Shown: in pieces, positions 1 through 7,687 of the stretch
Layout of the letters: each line of letters begins with the position of its first letter
Numbering within the stretch: position 1 is the first letter of the stretch
DNA from: J095 sp964407935
Lineage (GTDB): Bacteria > Chloroflexota > Anaerolineae > 4572-78 > J111
Reading direction: 5' to 3'
DNA: 17,382 bases
Assembly (NCBI GenBank): GCA_964407935.1
Contig: CAYOXS010000100.1
Coordinates: 1-17,382 of the forward strand
Translations under genes and position numbers: made by a program
Notes under the pieces: generated by a model
Database searches by the model: none
What the model was told of the DNA's origin: nothing
The model's input: the letters and a program-made list of their open reading frames with translations, nothing else

Positions 1-752
1 TGCTGTGGTTGATGAGCCTGGATGGCGCGGTTGGCCGGATTGATGGGCTGCTGTTGTTTGGCGGGGTGGTTATTTACACAGTGTGGTCTGTCTGGCAGAG
101 CCGCCGTGAAAACCAGTCACTTGGCCCGGCTTACGACGAGTCGTTTGGGATAGAACAGCAGAAATCAGTCAAAAATATCGCGATTCAGGTGGCGTACATT
201 GGGGTGGGGTTGGGGCTGCTGGTGCTGGGGGCCAACTGGCTGGTAACGGGAGCCGTGGTTCTGGCCCGGACTCTGGGCATAAGTGAACTGGTGATCGGGC
301 TGACCATCATTGCCGCCGGAACGTCGCTGCCAGAAGTGGCCACTTCGGTGGTGGCCAGCCTGCGCGGTGAACGCGACATTGCGGTGGGCAACGTGGTCGG
401 CAGCAATATTTTTAATATTCTGGCGGTACTGGGCCTGGCGGCGGCGGTTTCACCGGCCGGGGTAGCGGTGTCGCCACAGGCCTTGCGGTTTGATATTCCG
501 GTGATGGTAGTGGTGGCGGTGGCCTGCCTGCCCATCTTTTTTACCGGCGGGCGGATTGCGCGCTGGGAGGGCTTTTTGTTTTTGGCGTATTACGTGGCTT
601 ACACCCTGTATTTGATTTTTGCTGTGACTCAATCTCAATCATTGGGCATATTTGGTTTTATAATGAATACGATTATAATTCCCGCGACAGTTTTGGTGCT
701 GGTGTTGTCGTTGTGGTTGTCGTTTAAGGCCAGCCACAAAACAACCAGATGA
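1..752 (+). CDS. Na+/Ca2+ exchanger (CaCA family), C-terminal part, 5' truncated
   Basis: Inner-membrane cation antiporter of the CaCA/YrbG type, which exchanges Ca2+ for Na+ or K+. The reading frame is open from base 3, so the N-terminal half lies outside the window and the in-frame TTG/ATG at 9-14 is not the true start. The visible part holds the second alpha-repeat: GANWLVTGAV, then IGLTIIAAGTSLPEVATS, then GNVVGSNIFNIL. These are the acidic GTSLPE and GNxxGSNxFN signatures that line the ion path. Several hydrophobic helices follow, and the tail is short and basic. The next gene starts 23 nt after the stop, so it probably heads or belongs to an operon with the downstream permease, DedA and Crp genes. 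The family is clear; the transported ion is inferred from the family. Confidence 0.9.
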   Translation, partial: LWLMSLDGAVGRIDGLLLFGGVVIYTVWSVWQSRRENQSLGPAYDESFGIEQQKSVKNIAIQVAYIGVGLGLLVLGANWLVTGAVVLARTLGISELVIGLTIIAAGTSLPEVATSVVASLRGERDIAVGNVVGSNIFNILAVLGLAAAVSPAGVAVSPQALRFDIPVMVVVAVACLPIFFTGGRIARWEGFLFLAYYVAYTLYLIFAVTQSQSLGIFGFIMNTIIIPATVLVLVLSLWLSFKASHKTTR

Positions 753-775
753 ACAAACCTTGAGGAGCGTTTTTG

Positions 776-1759
776 ATGCGTTCTGTGGCAAGCTGGTATC
801 TGGTTGGTCTGGCAGTGTTGGTGCTTTTTGTTTTACTGGTTATTTTGACTCGCCCGCTGGCCGACTCGTTGCTGATTGCCGCGCTGGTGGCATATTTGCT
901 CAATCCGCTGGTTTGCTGGCTGCAACGTCGATGGCGTTGGCCGCGCGCGGTGGCGGCGAGTGCGATTTATGTTGCAACGTTTTTGGTTTTGGCCGGTTTG
1001 GTGGCTGCTTTTGGGGCTGCCGCCTGGGCGCAGTTGCCTCGGTTAACGCAGGAACTCACCGAGGCTCTGACCGAGATGCAGACCTTGCTTACCCGCCCAA
1101 TGCGCGTGTTGAGTGTTGAACTTAACCCCACCAATGTGGTTGACAGCCTGGGCCGTTCGGCGGGCAATGCGCTGGCAGCGCTGCCGGTCAGTCCGGTGGG
1201 CATGCTGGGGGCCATTACCGACAACCTGCTGTGGAGTTCGGTAGCACTGGTGAGCCTGTTCTATTTTTTGAAAGATGGCCCCCGCTTAAAACCGTGGCTG
1301 GTGGCCTGGCTGCCGCCCGCGGCTCAGGAGGATGGGCAGCGATTGCTGGAAGAGATTGATTTGTTGTGGAGCGTGTTTTTGCGGATGCAACTGTTAATCT
1401 TTTTGATTCTGGCGATGATGTTTGGTATAAGTACGTTGCTAATTATCTGGCTTTATCGCAGCGGCTGGCTGCCGTTATCTTGGCTGGGGCTGGCCATTGT
1501 GTTTGTGCTGGTGTATACCGCTATTCAACAAGTTGATAATTTTTGGCTGCGACCACAGTTGTTGGGGCATAGCCTGCAATTGCATCCGGGGATAGTGTTT
1601 GTGGCCTTAATTGCGGCGTTGGCGTTAAGTGGTGTGCTGGGAGCCATCATTGTTGTTCCGGTTTTGGCTACGCTCAAACTTTTGAGCCGTTACATCCACG
1701 CCCGCCTGCTGGGGGTGTCCGCCTGGCCCGAGGCGGTTCCGCCGCCCTCTGATTTGTAA
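776..1759 (+). CDS. AI-2E family transporter (PerM/YdiK-like permease)
   Basis: A 327-residue polytopic membrane protein of the AI-2E transporter family (PF01594, formerly DUF20). Members are described as autoinducer-2 exporters, permeases or Na+/H+ antiporters, so the substrate cannot be told from sequence. Family features seen are paired hydrophobic helices at the N-terminus (residues about 7-45), an amphipathic middle domain, the block FYFLKDGPRLKPWL, and the late helices with LHPGIVFVALI and the GVLGAIIVVPVLA block. The ATG at 776 is chosen over the overlapping TTG at 773 because GAGGAG (762-767) lies 8 nt upstream. It sits 23 nt after the exchanger and 34 nt before the DedA gene, which suggests co-transcription. 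Confidence 0.88.
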   Translation: MRSVASWYLVGLAVLVLFVLLVILTRPLADSLLIAALVAYLLNPLVCWLQRRWRWPRAVAASAIYVATFLVLAGLVAAFGAAAWAQLPRLTQELTEALTEMQTLLTRPMRVLSVELNPTNVVDSLGRSAGNALAALPVSPVGMLGAITDNLLWSSVALVSLFYFLKDGPRLKPWLVAWLPPAAQEDGQRLLEEIDLLWSVFLRMQLLIFLILAMMFGISTLLIIWLYRSGWLPLSWLGLAIVFVLVYTAIQQVDNFWLRPQLLGHSLQLHPGIVFVALIAALALSGVLGAIIVVPVLATLKLLSRYIHARLLGVSAWPEAVPPPSDL

Positions 1760-1793
1760 TTTGGAATTTATGTATGGATAAAGGAAATCAATA

Positions 1794-2456
1794 ATGGACT
1801 TTTTTGCAACCCTGATCGATCTGTTTTTGCATCTTGACGAGCACTTGCGCAACATTACTGCCACATACGGCACCTGGACTTACCTGCTGTTATTTGTGGT
1901 GGTTTTCTGCGAGACCGGCCTGGTTGTCACCCCGTTTTTGCCCGGCGACTCGCTGCTGTTTGCGGCCGGCGCGCTGGCCGCGTTGGGCGGGCTTAATCTG
2001 TGGTGGCTGATTATTCTGTTGATTGCGGCGGCCATTTTGGGCGATACCGTTAATTATTGGATTGGCAATTTTATCGGCCCCAAGGCATTTAGCGGCAATA
2101 TTCGTTTTTTGAGAAAAGATTATCTGGACCGCACCCAGGCGTTCTATGAAAAACACGGCGGTAAAACCATTATTCTGGCCCGTTTTGTGCCGATTGTACG
2201 CACCTTTGCCCCGTTTGTGGCCGGCGTTGGCACCATGAATTACTCTCGTTTTATTGTTTTTAACGTTGTTGGCGCCGTGGTGTGGGTGCTGCTCTTTACG
2301 CTCGTCGGCTTCTTTTTTGGCAACCTGCCCTTTGTCGAGAAGAATTTCTCGCTGGTGATTCTGGTAATTATCGCCATTTCCGTAGCGCCCATTGTGTTTG
2401 AATACCTGCGCGATCGCTACGGCCGGCGTGAACAAACCGCAACCGAAAACGCCTGA
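1794..2456 (+). CDS. DedA family membrane protein (VTT/SNARE-associated domain)
   Basis: A 220-residue inner-membrane protein of the DedA family, whose members act in lipid-carrier recycling (undecaprenyl phosphate or phosphatidylethanolamine translocation) and membrane-potential homeostasis. Motifs are FLPGDSLLFAAG (residues 48-59), LGDTVNYWIG (82-91), and HGGKTIILARFVPIVRTFAP (121-140) followed by FVAGVGTMNY. Four residues known to be functionally important in E. coli YqjA/YghB have counterparts here at almost the same positions: E40, D52, R130 and R136. The protein is therefore probably active, although its substrate is unknown. The start has AAGGA at 1781-1785. It is third in a run of four same-strand genes with gaps below 40 nt. 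Confidence 0.93.
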   Translation: MDFFATLIDLFLHLDEHLRNITATYGTWTYLLLFVVVFCETGLVVTPFLPGDSLLFAAGALAALGGLNLWWLIILLIAAAILGDTVNYWIGNFIGPKAFSGNIRFLRKDYLDRTQAFYEKHGGKTIILARFVPIVRTFAPFVAGVGTMNYSRFIVFNVVGAVVWVLLFTLVGFFFGNLPFVEKNFSLVILVIIAISVAPIVFEYLRDRYGRREQTATENA

Positions 2457-2485
2457 TTTCACTGGCTGGCAGCCACAGGGGAGCA

Positions 2486-3178
2486 ATGACGGTCGTAGAT
2501 GACCCTCGCAGCCTGGGCGGCATCGCCCTGTTCCATAATTTAACAGACAGCGAGCTTGACTGGCTTAACGAGCACCTGCATCGCCGCACGTTTGGCGCGG
2601 GCAGTAACCTGGCAATTGTGGAGCAGCCCGGCGAGGTGATTTACGTGATTCTGGATGGCACGCTGAAAATTTTCACCCAGCAGCTTGACGGCACTGAGGT
2701 GATTTTGGCCATCCTTGGCCCCGGCGACACCGTGGGCGAAATGAGCCTGGTTGACAGCGCCGGCCGCTCGGCCAATGTGGTCACGCTGGAAAAATCATCG
2801 CTGCTGTGGATGGATCGGGCCACGTTTCAGGAATGCCTGCAAACTATCCCGGCCATCACCTACAATCTGGTACATATTCTGGCCAAGCGGCTGCGCTTGG
2901 CCAACGAGCAAATCCAGTCGCTGGCCACGCTCGATGTGTACGGCCGGGTAGCGCGGCAAATTCTGGCTTTTGCCGAGCAGTACGGCCGGCCGGCCAACGG
3001 CGACATGCTCATCCCTATCCGCCTCACCCAAAGCGACATCGGCGATCTGGTGGGCGCGTCCCGCGAGCGCATCAATCAGGTGATGGTCAATTACAAGCGC
3101 AACAAATATATTTCTGTTGACCGGCGCTACCGCATTACCGTGCACGATAAATCGGCGCTCGCGGCGCGCTGCCGGTAA
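2486..3178 (+). CDS. Crp/Fnr family transcriptional regulator
   Basis: A 230-residue cytoplasmic DNA-binding regulator. Residues about 14-125 form the cyclic-nucleotide-binding beta-roll. The phosphate-binding cassette VGEMSLVDSAGRSANV (83-98) keeps the Gly-Glu and Arg-Ser pairs that contact cAMP in E. coli CRP, so nucleotide binding is plausible. There is no N-terminal Cys cluster, so it is not an Fe-S sensor like FNR. A long dimer helix (about 126-150) leads to the winged helix, with the HTH TQSDIGDLVGASRERINQVM at 181-200. Its recognition helix keeps the Ser-Arg-Glu of CRP but has Gln at the later CRP Arg185 position. AGGGGAG (2477-2483) precedes the ATG by only 2 nt. It is last in the operon and a strong hairpin follows. 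Targets are unknown; no clear TGTGA-N6-TCACA site was seen nearby. Confidence 0.92.
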   Translation: MTVVDDPRSLGGIALFHNLTDSELDWLNEHLHRRTFGAGSNLAIVEQPGEVIYVILDGTLKIFTQQLDGTEVILAILGPGDTVGEMSLVDSAGRSANVVTLEKSSLLWMDRATFQECLQTIPAITYNLVHILAKRLRLANEQIQSLATLDVYGRVARQILAFAEQYGRPANGDMLIPIRLTQSDIGDLVGASRERINQVMVNYKRNKYISVDRRYRITVHDKSALAARCR

Positions 3179-3200
3179 AACTCCTTACCTTTTAAACCAA

Positions 3201-3229
3201 AAACAGCGAGGCTGTCAGCCTCGCTGTTT
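3201..3229. terminator. Perfect 13-bp hairpin, bidirectional terminator
   Basis: The arm AAACAGCGAGGCT (3201-3213) and its exact reverse complement (3217-3229) flank a 3-nt loop. The stem ends in A:T pairs, so each strand carries TTT at its 3' foot. It lies between convergent genes (Crp ending at 3178, zinc-ribbon gene ending at 3253) and can serve both. Confidence 0.85.
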
Positions 3230-3252
3230 GATTCATCGAGCTAATTGAAAAC

Positions 3253-3945
3253 TTACAGTGTTCCGGTTCCCGGCACCTGCGGGCGAGTTTCATCGCTGCT
3301 GCGGGTGGAAGGCGGGGTAGGGATGGCCTGCTGGCCAATCGTTGGCGCAGAAGACGGGCCAATCCGTCCGGCCGATGGTACCGGCGGCGGCGAAGTCACC
3401 ATCACCGGTCGCTGGGCTACCGGCTCCGGCTCGGGGCGCATCATTTGCTGGGTGGCCACGCTTGCCTGCCCGGACGAACCGCCGTGATAGTGGTCCGCTT
3501 CGGCTTCAACCGGCGCGGCGCAATAGGGGCAAATGTTCCAGGCCAGATGCAGCGTTTTGCCGCAGTTGTCGCACACATTTTGCAGGGTGGTGTGGCAATC
3601 CGGGCACAGAATCCACTCTTCCTTCACCTGCCGCGAGCAGCCGGGGCAGCGCGGTCGTTCTTCCAAATCCTGCAACAGCGCCTCTTCCTCCAGCGAGCGC
3701 TCGTACTCTTCCGCCAAAGTAACCGGCGGGCGCAGCAGCGCGTACAGCAGCAGGCCCAGCGGCCCAAAAATGGCCACCATCAGCGTGGCCAGCAGCACCG
3801 CAAACACATCGCGGGAACGGCGGCGGGCATCGCGCCAGGCCCAAACAATCATACTCAGCCACAGCGCCACCATAAACGCGCCGAGAAAGGCTAAAACCAC
3901 TTGCAGTCCCGTAATCACAAACGACGGGATGGTTATTTCTGGCAT
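3253..3945 (-). CDS. Membrane-anchored double zinc-ribbon protein
   Basis: A 230-residue protein of unknown function. Two hydrophobic helices (residues about 9-36 and 47-71) are separated by the basic loop WRDARRRSRD. An acidic helix (77-97, AEEYERSLEEEALLQDLEER) follows. Then come four CxxC knuckles at C100/C103, C114/C117, C125/C128 and C139/C142, the pattern of two zinc ribbons in tandem (DZR-like, PF12773). The last 80 residues are Pro/Ser/Gln-rich and probably disordered. The basic loop suggests that the ribbons face the cytoplasm. On the minus strand AGGAG stands 7 nt before the ATG. It has its own promoter-like -10 and lies downstream of mnmG. Fold and topology are clear; the role is unknown. 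Confidence 0.82.
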   Translation of the reverse strand: MPEITIPSFVITGLQVVLAFLGAFMVALWLSMIVWAWRDARRRSRDVFAVLLATLMVAIFGPLGLLLYALLRPPVTLAEEYERSLEEEALLQDLEERPRCPGCSRQVKEEWILCPDCHTTLQNVCDNCGKTLHLAWNICPYCAAPVEAEADHYHGGSSGQASVATQQMMRPEPEPVAQRPVMVTSPPPVPSAGRIGPSSAPTIGQQAIPTPPSTRSSDETRPQVPGTGTL

Positions 3946-3971
3946 TGAAGACTCCTGTCATCTAAACAAAA

Positions 3972-4005
3972 AATTCGTGATGCGTATGTTTACGCAGTAC
4001 GAATT
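3972..4005 (-). promoter_or_regulatory. Imperfect inverted repeat at the 5' end of the zinc-ribbon transcript
   Basis: The arms AATTCGTGATGCGTA (3972-3986) and TACGCAGTACGAATT (3991-4005) pair with two mismatches around a TGTT loop. On the minus strand the hairpin is followed directly by a T-rich run and then, 26 nt before the ATG, by the spacer holding the ribosome site. It overlaps the transcription start expected from the -10 at 4010-4015. It could therefore be a repressor operator, a stabilising 5' stem-loop, or a weak terminator. The sequence alone does not decide. Confidence 0.5.
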
Positions 4006-4009
4006 GCGA

Positions 4010-4018
4010 ATTATACCA
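4010..4018 (-). promoter_or_regulatory. Extended -10 promoter element for the zinc-ribbon gene
   Basis: On the minus strand the sequence reads TGGTATAAT, a consensus extended -10 (TGn plus TATAAT). No good -35 is present at 16-18 nt, which extended -10 promoters tolerate. Transcription would start near 4003, at the foot of the inverted repeat. This implies the gene is expressed independently of mnmG. Confidence 0.55.
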
Positions 4019-4049
4019 CAACCCCAAATATACGAAAGCGCAATCAGGC

Positions 4050-4073
4050 AAAATTAACCGACGGTTGGCCGTC
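4050..4073 (-). terminator. Candidate weak terminator after mnmG
   Basis: On the minus strand GACGG (4073-4069), a CCAA loop and CCGTC (4064-4060) form a 5-bp GC-rich stem, followed within 6 nt by TTTT (4053-4050). It lies 31 nt past the mnmG stop and before the promoter of the next gene, the expected place. The stem is short, so confidence is low. Confidence 0.35.
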
Positions 4074-4098
4074 ATCCGGCAAACGTTCCGGGTGCTGC

Positions 4099-4126
4099 AA
4101 CTCCTACTCCCTACTCCCTGCTCCGC
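4099..4126. repeat. Heptamer array overlapping the mnmG 3' end
   Basis: Four 7-bp units; on the minus strand two are exact AGGGAGT copies, with one degenerate unit at each end. The array covers the last codons of mnmG, so its TAG stop (4106-4104) and the final residues are encoded by repeat sequence. It belongs with the other 7-8 bp arrays at gene edges in this window. Confidence 0.7.
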
Positions 4127-6050
4127 GCTTTTCCAGATGCACCAGCAAAATGGAAATATCGGCGGGGTTTACGCCGGCAATGCGCCCGGCCTGGCCCACG
4201 GTGGCCGGTTTAAAGTGGCTGAGCTTTTGCCGGGCCTCGTTGCGCAGGCCGGTGATGCGGTTGTAATCAAAACTGGCCGGGATCGGTTTGGTCTCCAGCC
4301 GCTGCATTCGTTCTACCTGCTGCAGTTGCTTGGAAATGTAACCTTCAAACTTGGTTTCAATGCTGACCTGCTCCACCACGCTGTCCGGCAGCGGCAGCGG
4401 CGGCGGCGTCAGCGCGCTGATAATCTCGTAACCAACTTCGGGGCGGCGCAAAAGCTGCAAGGCGTTGACGCCGTTTTCAACCGGCGGCAGGCCAAATTGC
4501 TCCAAAATTTGACCGGTGCCGTTTGCGCCGGAAATGTGCGTTTTTTTGAGCCGTTCAATTTCCGCATCGATGGCCCGGCGTTTGGCCTCAACCGCCTCAA
4601 ACCGATGGCGGGGCAGCAGCCCGGCCTCGTAGCCCAGCCGGCTCAGCCGCAGATCGGCGTTGTCCTGCCGCAGCAGCAGCCGGTACTCGGCGCGGGAGGT
4701 CATCTGGCGGTACGGTTCGGTGTGCTCCATCGTGACCAAATCATCAACCAGCACGCCGATGTAGCCCTGGTCGCGGCCAATGGTCAGCGGCGGGCGGCCC
4801 TGCACTTTGAGCGCGGCATTCATCCCGGCGATGAGTCCCTGCGCCCCGGCTTCTTCGTAGCCGGTGGTGCCGTTGATTTGCCCGGCGTGAAACAACCCTT
4901 CAACATGTTTGGTTTCCAGCCAGGCGTGCAGTTGGTCGGGCGGCACGTAATCATATTCGATGGCGTAGCCCAGCCGCATAATTTCCACGTTCTCCAGCCC
5001 CGGTATCGAGCGCACCAGTTGCCACTGCACGTCTTCCGGCAGGCTGGTGTTGCCGCCCTGCAAATAAACTTCGGTAGTGTCCCAGCCTTCCGGCTCCAGA
5101 AAAAGCTGGTGGCTTTCTTTGTGGGCAAAGCGCACAATTTTATCTTCGATGCTGGGGCAGTAGCGCGGCCCCACCCCTTCGATGACGCCGCTGAACATGG
5201 GCGCGCGATCGAGATTGGCCCGAATGACGTTGTGCGTTTCCGGCTGGGTGTGGACCAGGTAGCAGGGCAGTTGCGGCCGCCAGCTAATTTGGCGCGGCAT
5301 GGGGTAAACCGGGTGCGGCGGCTCGCTGAGCCAGCGCGGGAAGTCCGGCGGGTTTTCCACGTGGTCAAAACTGAAATAGAGCGGCTCGTCGCTGCCCAAC
5401 TGCACCTCAGTGCGGCTAAAATCGATGGTGCGGGCATCGAGCCGGGGCGGGGTGCCGGTTTTCAATCGGCCCAGTTTAAAGCCCAGCTCCCGCAGCGAAG
5501 TAGACAGCCGCATGGCCGCTTTTTCGCCGGCGCGGCCGCCTTCGGTGATGCTTTCGCCGGTGATGATCCGCCCGCTGAGAAACGTGCCGGTGGTCAGCAC
5601 CACGGCTTTGGCCAGGTAGCGCGTGCCGAGCTGAGTCTGCACGCCCTGCACCCGGTCGCCCTGCACCAGAATGCCTTCGACCATCGCCTGCTTCACATCC
5701 AGATTGGGCGTGTTTTCCAGCCAGCGCTGGGCGGTGTAAGCGTACCGTTTTTTATCGGCCTGGGCGCGCAGCGCATGCACCGCCGGCCCTTTGCTGTGGT
5801 TGAGCAGCCGGATTTGGATGTGGGTCTGGTCGATGAGCCGGCCCATCACCCCGCCCAGCGCGTCGATTTCTCGCACCAAATGGCCTTTGGCCGAGCCGCC
5901 AACGCTGGGGTTGCAGCTCATCCAGCCAATCGTATCCAGCGAAATAGAGAGCAGCAGCGTTTTGACGCCCATATTGGCCGCCGCCGCCGCCGCTTCGATG
6001 CCGGCATGCCCGCCGCCAACCACAATAACATCGTACTGTTTTTCAATCAT
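4104..6050 (-). CDS. mnmG: tRNA uridine-5-carboxymethylaminomethyl(34) synthesis enzyme MnmG (GidA)
   Basis: With MnmE, MnmG installs the cmnm5 group at wobble U34 of tRNAs reading split codon boxes, using FAD, NADH, methylene-tetrahydrofolate and glycine. The 648-residue length fits the family. The FAD-binding motif VGGGHAGIEAA occupies residues 11-21. CNPSVGG (C46) and RYCPSIEDK (C298) match the two functional cysteines of E. coli (C47, C277). The second is shifted by about 20 residues because of a Pro-rich insertion around residues 233-256. TGTFLSGR (154-161) and the C-terminal block TSRAEYRLLLRQDNAD are typical. No mnmE lies in the window. The start codon follows the family N-terminus, although no Shine-Dalgarno sequence is visible. 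A strong promoter lies about 50 nt upstream. Confidence 0.97.
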   Translation of the reverse strand: MIEKQYDVIVVGGGHAGIEAAAAAANMGVKTLLLSISLDTIGWMSCNPSVGGSAKGHLVREIDALGGVMGRLIDQTHIQIRLLNHSKGPAVHALRAQADKKRYAYTAQRWLENTPNLDVKQAMVEGILVQGDRVQGVQTQLGTRYLAKAVVLTTGTFLSGRIITGESITEGGRAGEKAAMRLSTSLRELGFKLGRLKTGTPPRLDARTIDFSRTEVQLGSDEPLYFSFDHVENPPDFPRWLSEPPHPVYPMPRQISWRPQLPCYLVHTQPETHNVIRANLDRAPMFSGVIEGVGPRYCPSIEDKIVRFAHKESHQLFLEPEGWDTTEVYLQGGNTSLPEDVQWQLVRSIPGLENVEIMRLGYAIEYDYVPPDQLHAWLETKHVEGLFHAGQINGTTGYEEAGAQGLIAGMNAALKVQGRPPLTIGRDQGYIGVLVDDLVTMEHTEPYRQMTSRAEYRLLLRQDNADLRLSRLGYEAGLLPRHRFEAVEAKRRAIDAEIERLKKTHISGANGTGQILEQFGLPPVENGVNALQLLRRPEVGYEIISALTPPPLPLPDSVVEQVSIETKFEGYISKQLQQVERMQRLETKPIPASFDYNRITGLRNEARQKLSHFKPATVGQAGRIAGVNPADISILLVHLEKRGAGSRE

Positions 6051-6103
6051 AGGGAGTTACACAACTTTTTTGTTGATAAATTATATCTAATTTCAAGAGG
6101 GGT

Positions 6104-6132
6104 AGTATAGCGCAGGCCCAACCGCGTGGCAA
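6104..6132 (-). promoter_or_regulatory. Sigma70-type promoter for mnmG
   Basis: On the minus strand TTGCCA (6132-6127), a 17-nt spacer and TATACT (6109-6104) match the housekeeping consensus in 5/6 and 5/6 positions. Transcription would start near 6097, giving a 5' leader of about 47 nt. The -10 lies in a 12-bp block also present upstream of trmFO. Confidence 0.65.
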
Positions 6133-6278
6133 ACCCATTTTTGCCTGTTTGGGGCGTCACTCCCAAAAACCCAAAATTTGCGTTTGACCGGCCCAATATC
6201 GCCAAAAAACGGGGACATCCGGCGCAAAACGGCGTCGCTTCTGTCACAATAAGGTGTTATTAGAGAGGCAGGCTGAAG

Positions 6279-6284
6279 TATAAT
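6279..6284 (+). promoter_or_regulatory. Candidate -10 box for fabF
   Basis: An exact TATAAT lies 43 nt before the fabF ATG. The best -35 candidate is TTATTA (6257-6262) with a 16-nt spacer, which is poor. It sits in the 277-nt divergent region between mnmG and fabF. Apart from this box and the mnmG promoter, that region shows only a weak 6-bp inverted repeat (TTTGGG at 6148-6153 and CCCAAA at 6162-6167). Confidence 0.45.
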
Positions 6285-6327
6285 CATTCGAATCTGAATA
6301 TTACCCGTGGTTACGGAGGAGACAAAT

Positions 6328-7572
6328 ATGGAAAGACGTGTTGTTGTAACCGGGATGGGGGCGGTGACGCCCGTGGGAAACACGGTCGCCGAGTCCTGGG
6401 AAAATCTAATAGCCGGCAAAAGCGGCATTGCCCAGATTACCCAATTTGATACCAGCGATCTGATAACCAAATTTGCCGGCGAGGTGAAAAATTTTGACGC
6501 CGGCGAATTGCTGGGCCGTAAAGAGGCCCGCCGGCTGGATCGCTACACCCATTTTGCGATGATCGCCAGCCGTGAAGCCATCGACCACTCCGGCTTGCTC
6601 AATAACGGCGTTGACCGCGAGCGCATTGGGCTGGTCATCGGCTCGTGTGTGGGCGGGATGAGTTCGTCTTACGAGCAGTACGATGTGATGAACCAGCGCG
6701 ACCCCAGCCGGGTTAGCCCGTTTGCGATTACCATGATTTTGCCAGATACCGCCGCGGCGCGGATTGCCATCGATTACAATCTGATGGGGCCAAATATGTG
6801 CATTGGCACCGCCTGCGCCACCGGCACCAACTCGCTGGGCGAGGCCTTTGAAATTATCAAACGCGGCGATGCCGACGCGATGATTGCCGGTGGCGCCGAG
6901 GCGGCGGTTAACCGGCTGGTTATTTCCGGCTTCAACGTGATGAAAGCACTGTCTGAAAATAATGACGACCCGGCCGGGGCCTGCAAACCGTTTGATTTGA
7001 ACCGCGACGGCTTTGTGATGAGCGAAGGTTCGGTGGTGCTGGTGCTGGAAGAGTTGGAGCATGCCAAAAAACGGGGCGCAACCATTCTGGCGGAATTTGT
7101 GGGCTACGGCACGTCGGTGGATGCGCACCACATGGCCGCGCCGCGCGAGGACGGTTACGGCGCTATTTTGGCCATGCGCCGGGCCATCGCCCGGGCCGGG
7201 ATTTCGCCGGAGCAAATTGATTATGTTAACGCGCACGGCACCGGCACGCCGCTCAACGACGTGGTTGAAACCAAAGCCATCAAAGCGGTGCTGGGCGAAC
7301 ACGCCTACGATACTATCATCACCTCATCCAAATCGATGACCGGCCATCTGTACGGGGCGGCCGGGGCGCTGGAAGCAATGGTTTGCGTGAAAACCTTAAC
7401 CGATGGTATTATCTCGCCCACCATTAACTACGAAACCCCCGACCCTGAGTGCGATCTTGATTACACCCCCAACACGGCCCGCCACGCCGAGGTGAGTATG
7501 GCCATGTCAAACTCCTTTGGCCTGGGGGGGCGCAACGCAACGATTATCTTAAAGAAATATCGGGGCCAGTAA
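6328..7572 (+). CDS. fabF: Beta-ketoacyl-[ACP] synthase II, FabF
   Basis: Elongating condensing enzyme of type II fatty-acid synthesis, joining malonyl-ACP to acyl-ACP. The 414-residue protein has its catalytic residues at exactly E. coli FabF numbering: C163 in GTACATG, H303 in NAHGTGTPLND, and K335 and H340 in SSKSMTGH. The N-terminal RRVVVTGMGAVTPVG and the C-terminal SNSFGLGGRNA are standard. The ATG at 6328 is chosen over the GTG at 6307 because GGAGGAGA (6315-6322) sits just upstream and the protein then begins at the family N-terminus. fabH follows 149 nt later. No acpP, fabD or fabG is adjacent, so this is only part of a fab cluster. Confidence 0.97.
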   Translation: MERRVVVTGMGAVTPVGNTVAESWENLIAGKSGIAQITQFDTSDLITKFAGEVKNFDAGELLGRKEARRLDRYTHFAMIASREAIDHSGLLNNGVDRERIGLVIGSCVGGMSSSYEQYDVMNQRDPSRVSPFAITMILPDTAAARIAIDYNLMGPNMCIGTACATGTNSLGEAFEIIKRGDADAMIAGGAEAAVNRLVISGFNVMKALSENNDDPAGACKPFDLNRDGFVMSEGSVVLVLEELEHAKKRGATILAEFVGYGTSVDAHHMAAPREDGYGAILAMRRAIARAGISPEQIDYVNAHGTGTPLNDVVETKAIKAVLGEHAYDTIITSSKSMTGHLYGAAGALEAMVCVKTLTDGIISPTINYETPDPECDLDYTPNTARHAEVSMAMSNSFGLGGRNATIILKKYRGQ

Positions 7573-7584
7573 AATCAACCGAAT

Positions 7585-7610
7585 CCGCAACTAAACCCGA
7601 GTTGCGGGTT
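7585..7610. repeat. Overlapping, mutually exclusive hairpins after fabF
   Basis: CCGCAACT (7585-7592) pairs perfectly with 7600-7607. The alternative pair AACCCG (7594-7599) with CGGGTT (7605-7610) uses the same 3' bases. Only one can form at a time. It lies 13 nt after the fabF stop. It may be a leader structure or chance. Confidence 0.4.
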
Positions 7611-7640
7611 AAAACATGGTAGATAACGCCCAAAGCTAAA

Positions 7641-7687
7641 TCGGCACAGCGACGCCCGGCAAATCTGCCGGCGTTGGCCTGTGCCGA
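7641..7687 (+). terminator. Long stem-loop between fabF and fabH
   Basis: TCGGCACAG (7641-7649) pairs exactly with CTGTGCCGA (7679-7687). A second inner stem (ACGCC with GGCGT, then GGCA with TGCC) continues it across a small bulge. Only AAATTTT follows, so it could be a leaky terminator lowering read-through into fabH or a structured leader. The fabH start is 34 nt downstream. Confidence 0.45.

Noticed and set aside
3972..4005. Inverted repeat as a binding site for the nearby Crp-family regulator
   Set aside because: The half-sites do not match TGTGA-N6-TCACA or the FNR consensus, so there is no direct support.
4065..6110. 681-codon open frame on the plus strand opposite mnmG
   Set aside because: It mirrors the codon structure of mnmG, contains no family motif and is rich in His/Arg/Gln as expected from an antisense shadow of a GC-rich gene.
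6093..6470. Minus-strand open frames between mnmG and fabF (6047-6247 and 6093-6470)
   Set aside because: They overlap the mnmG promoter or fabF, lack motifs and have no ribosome site.
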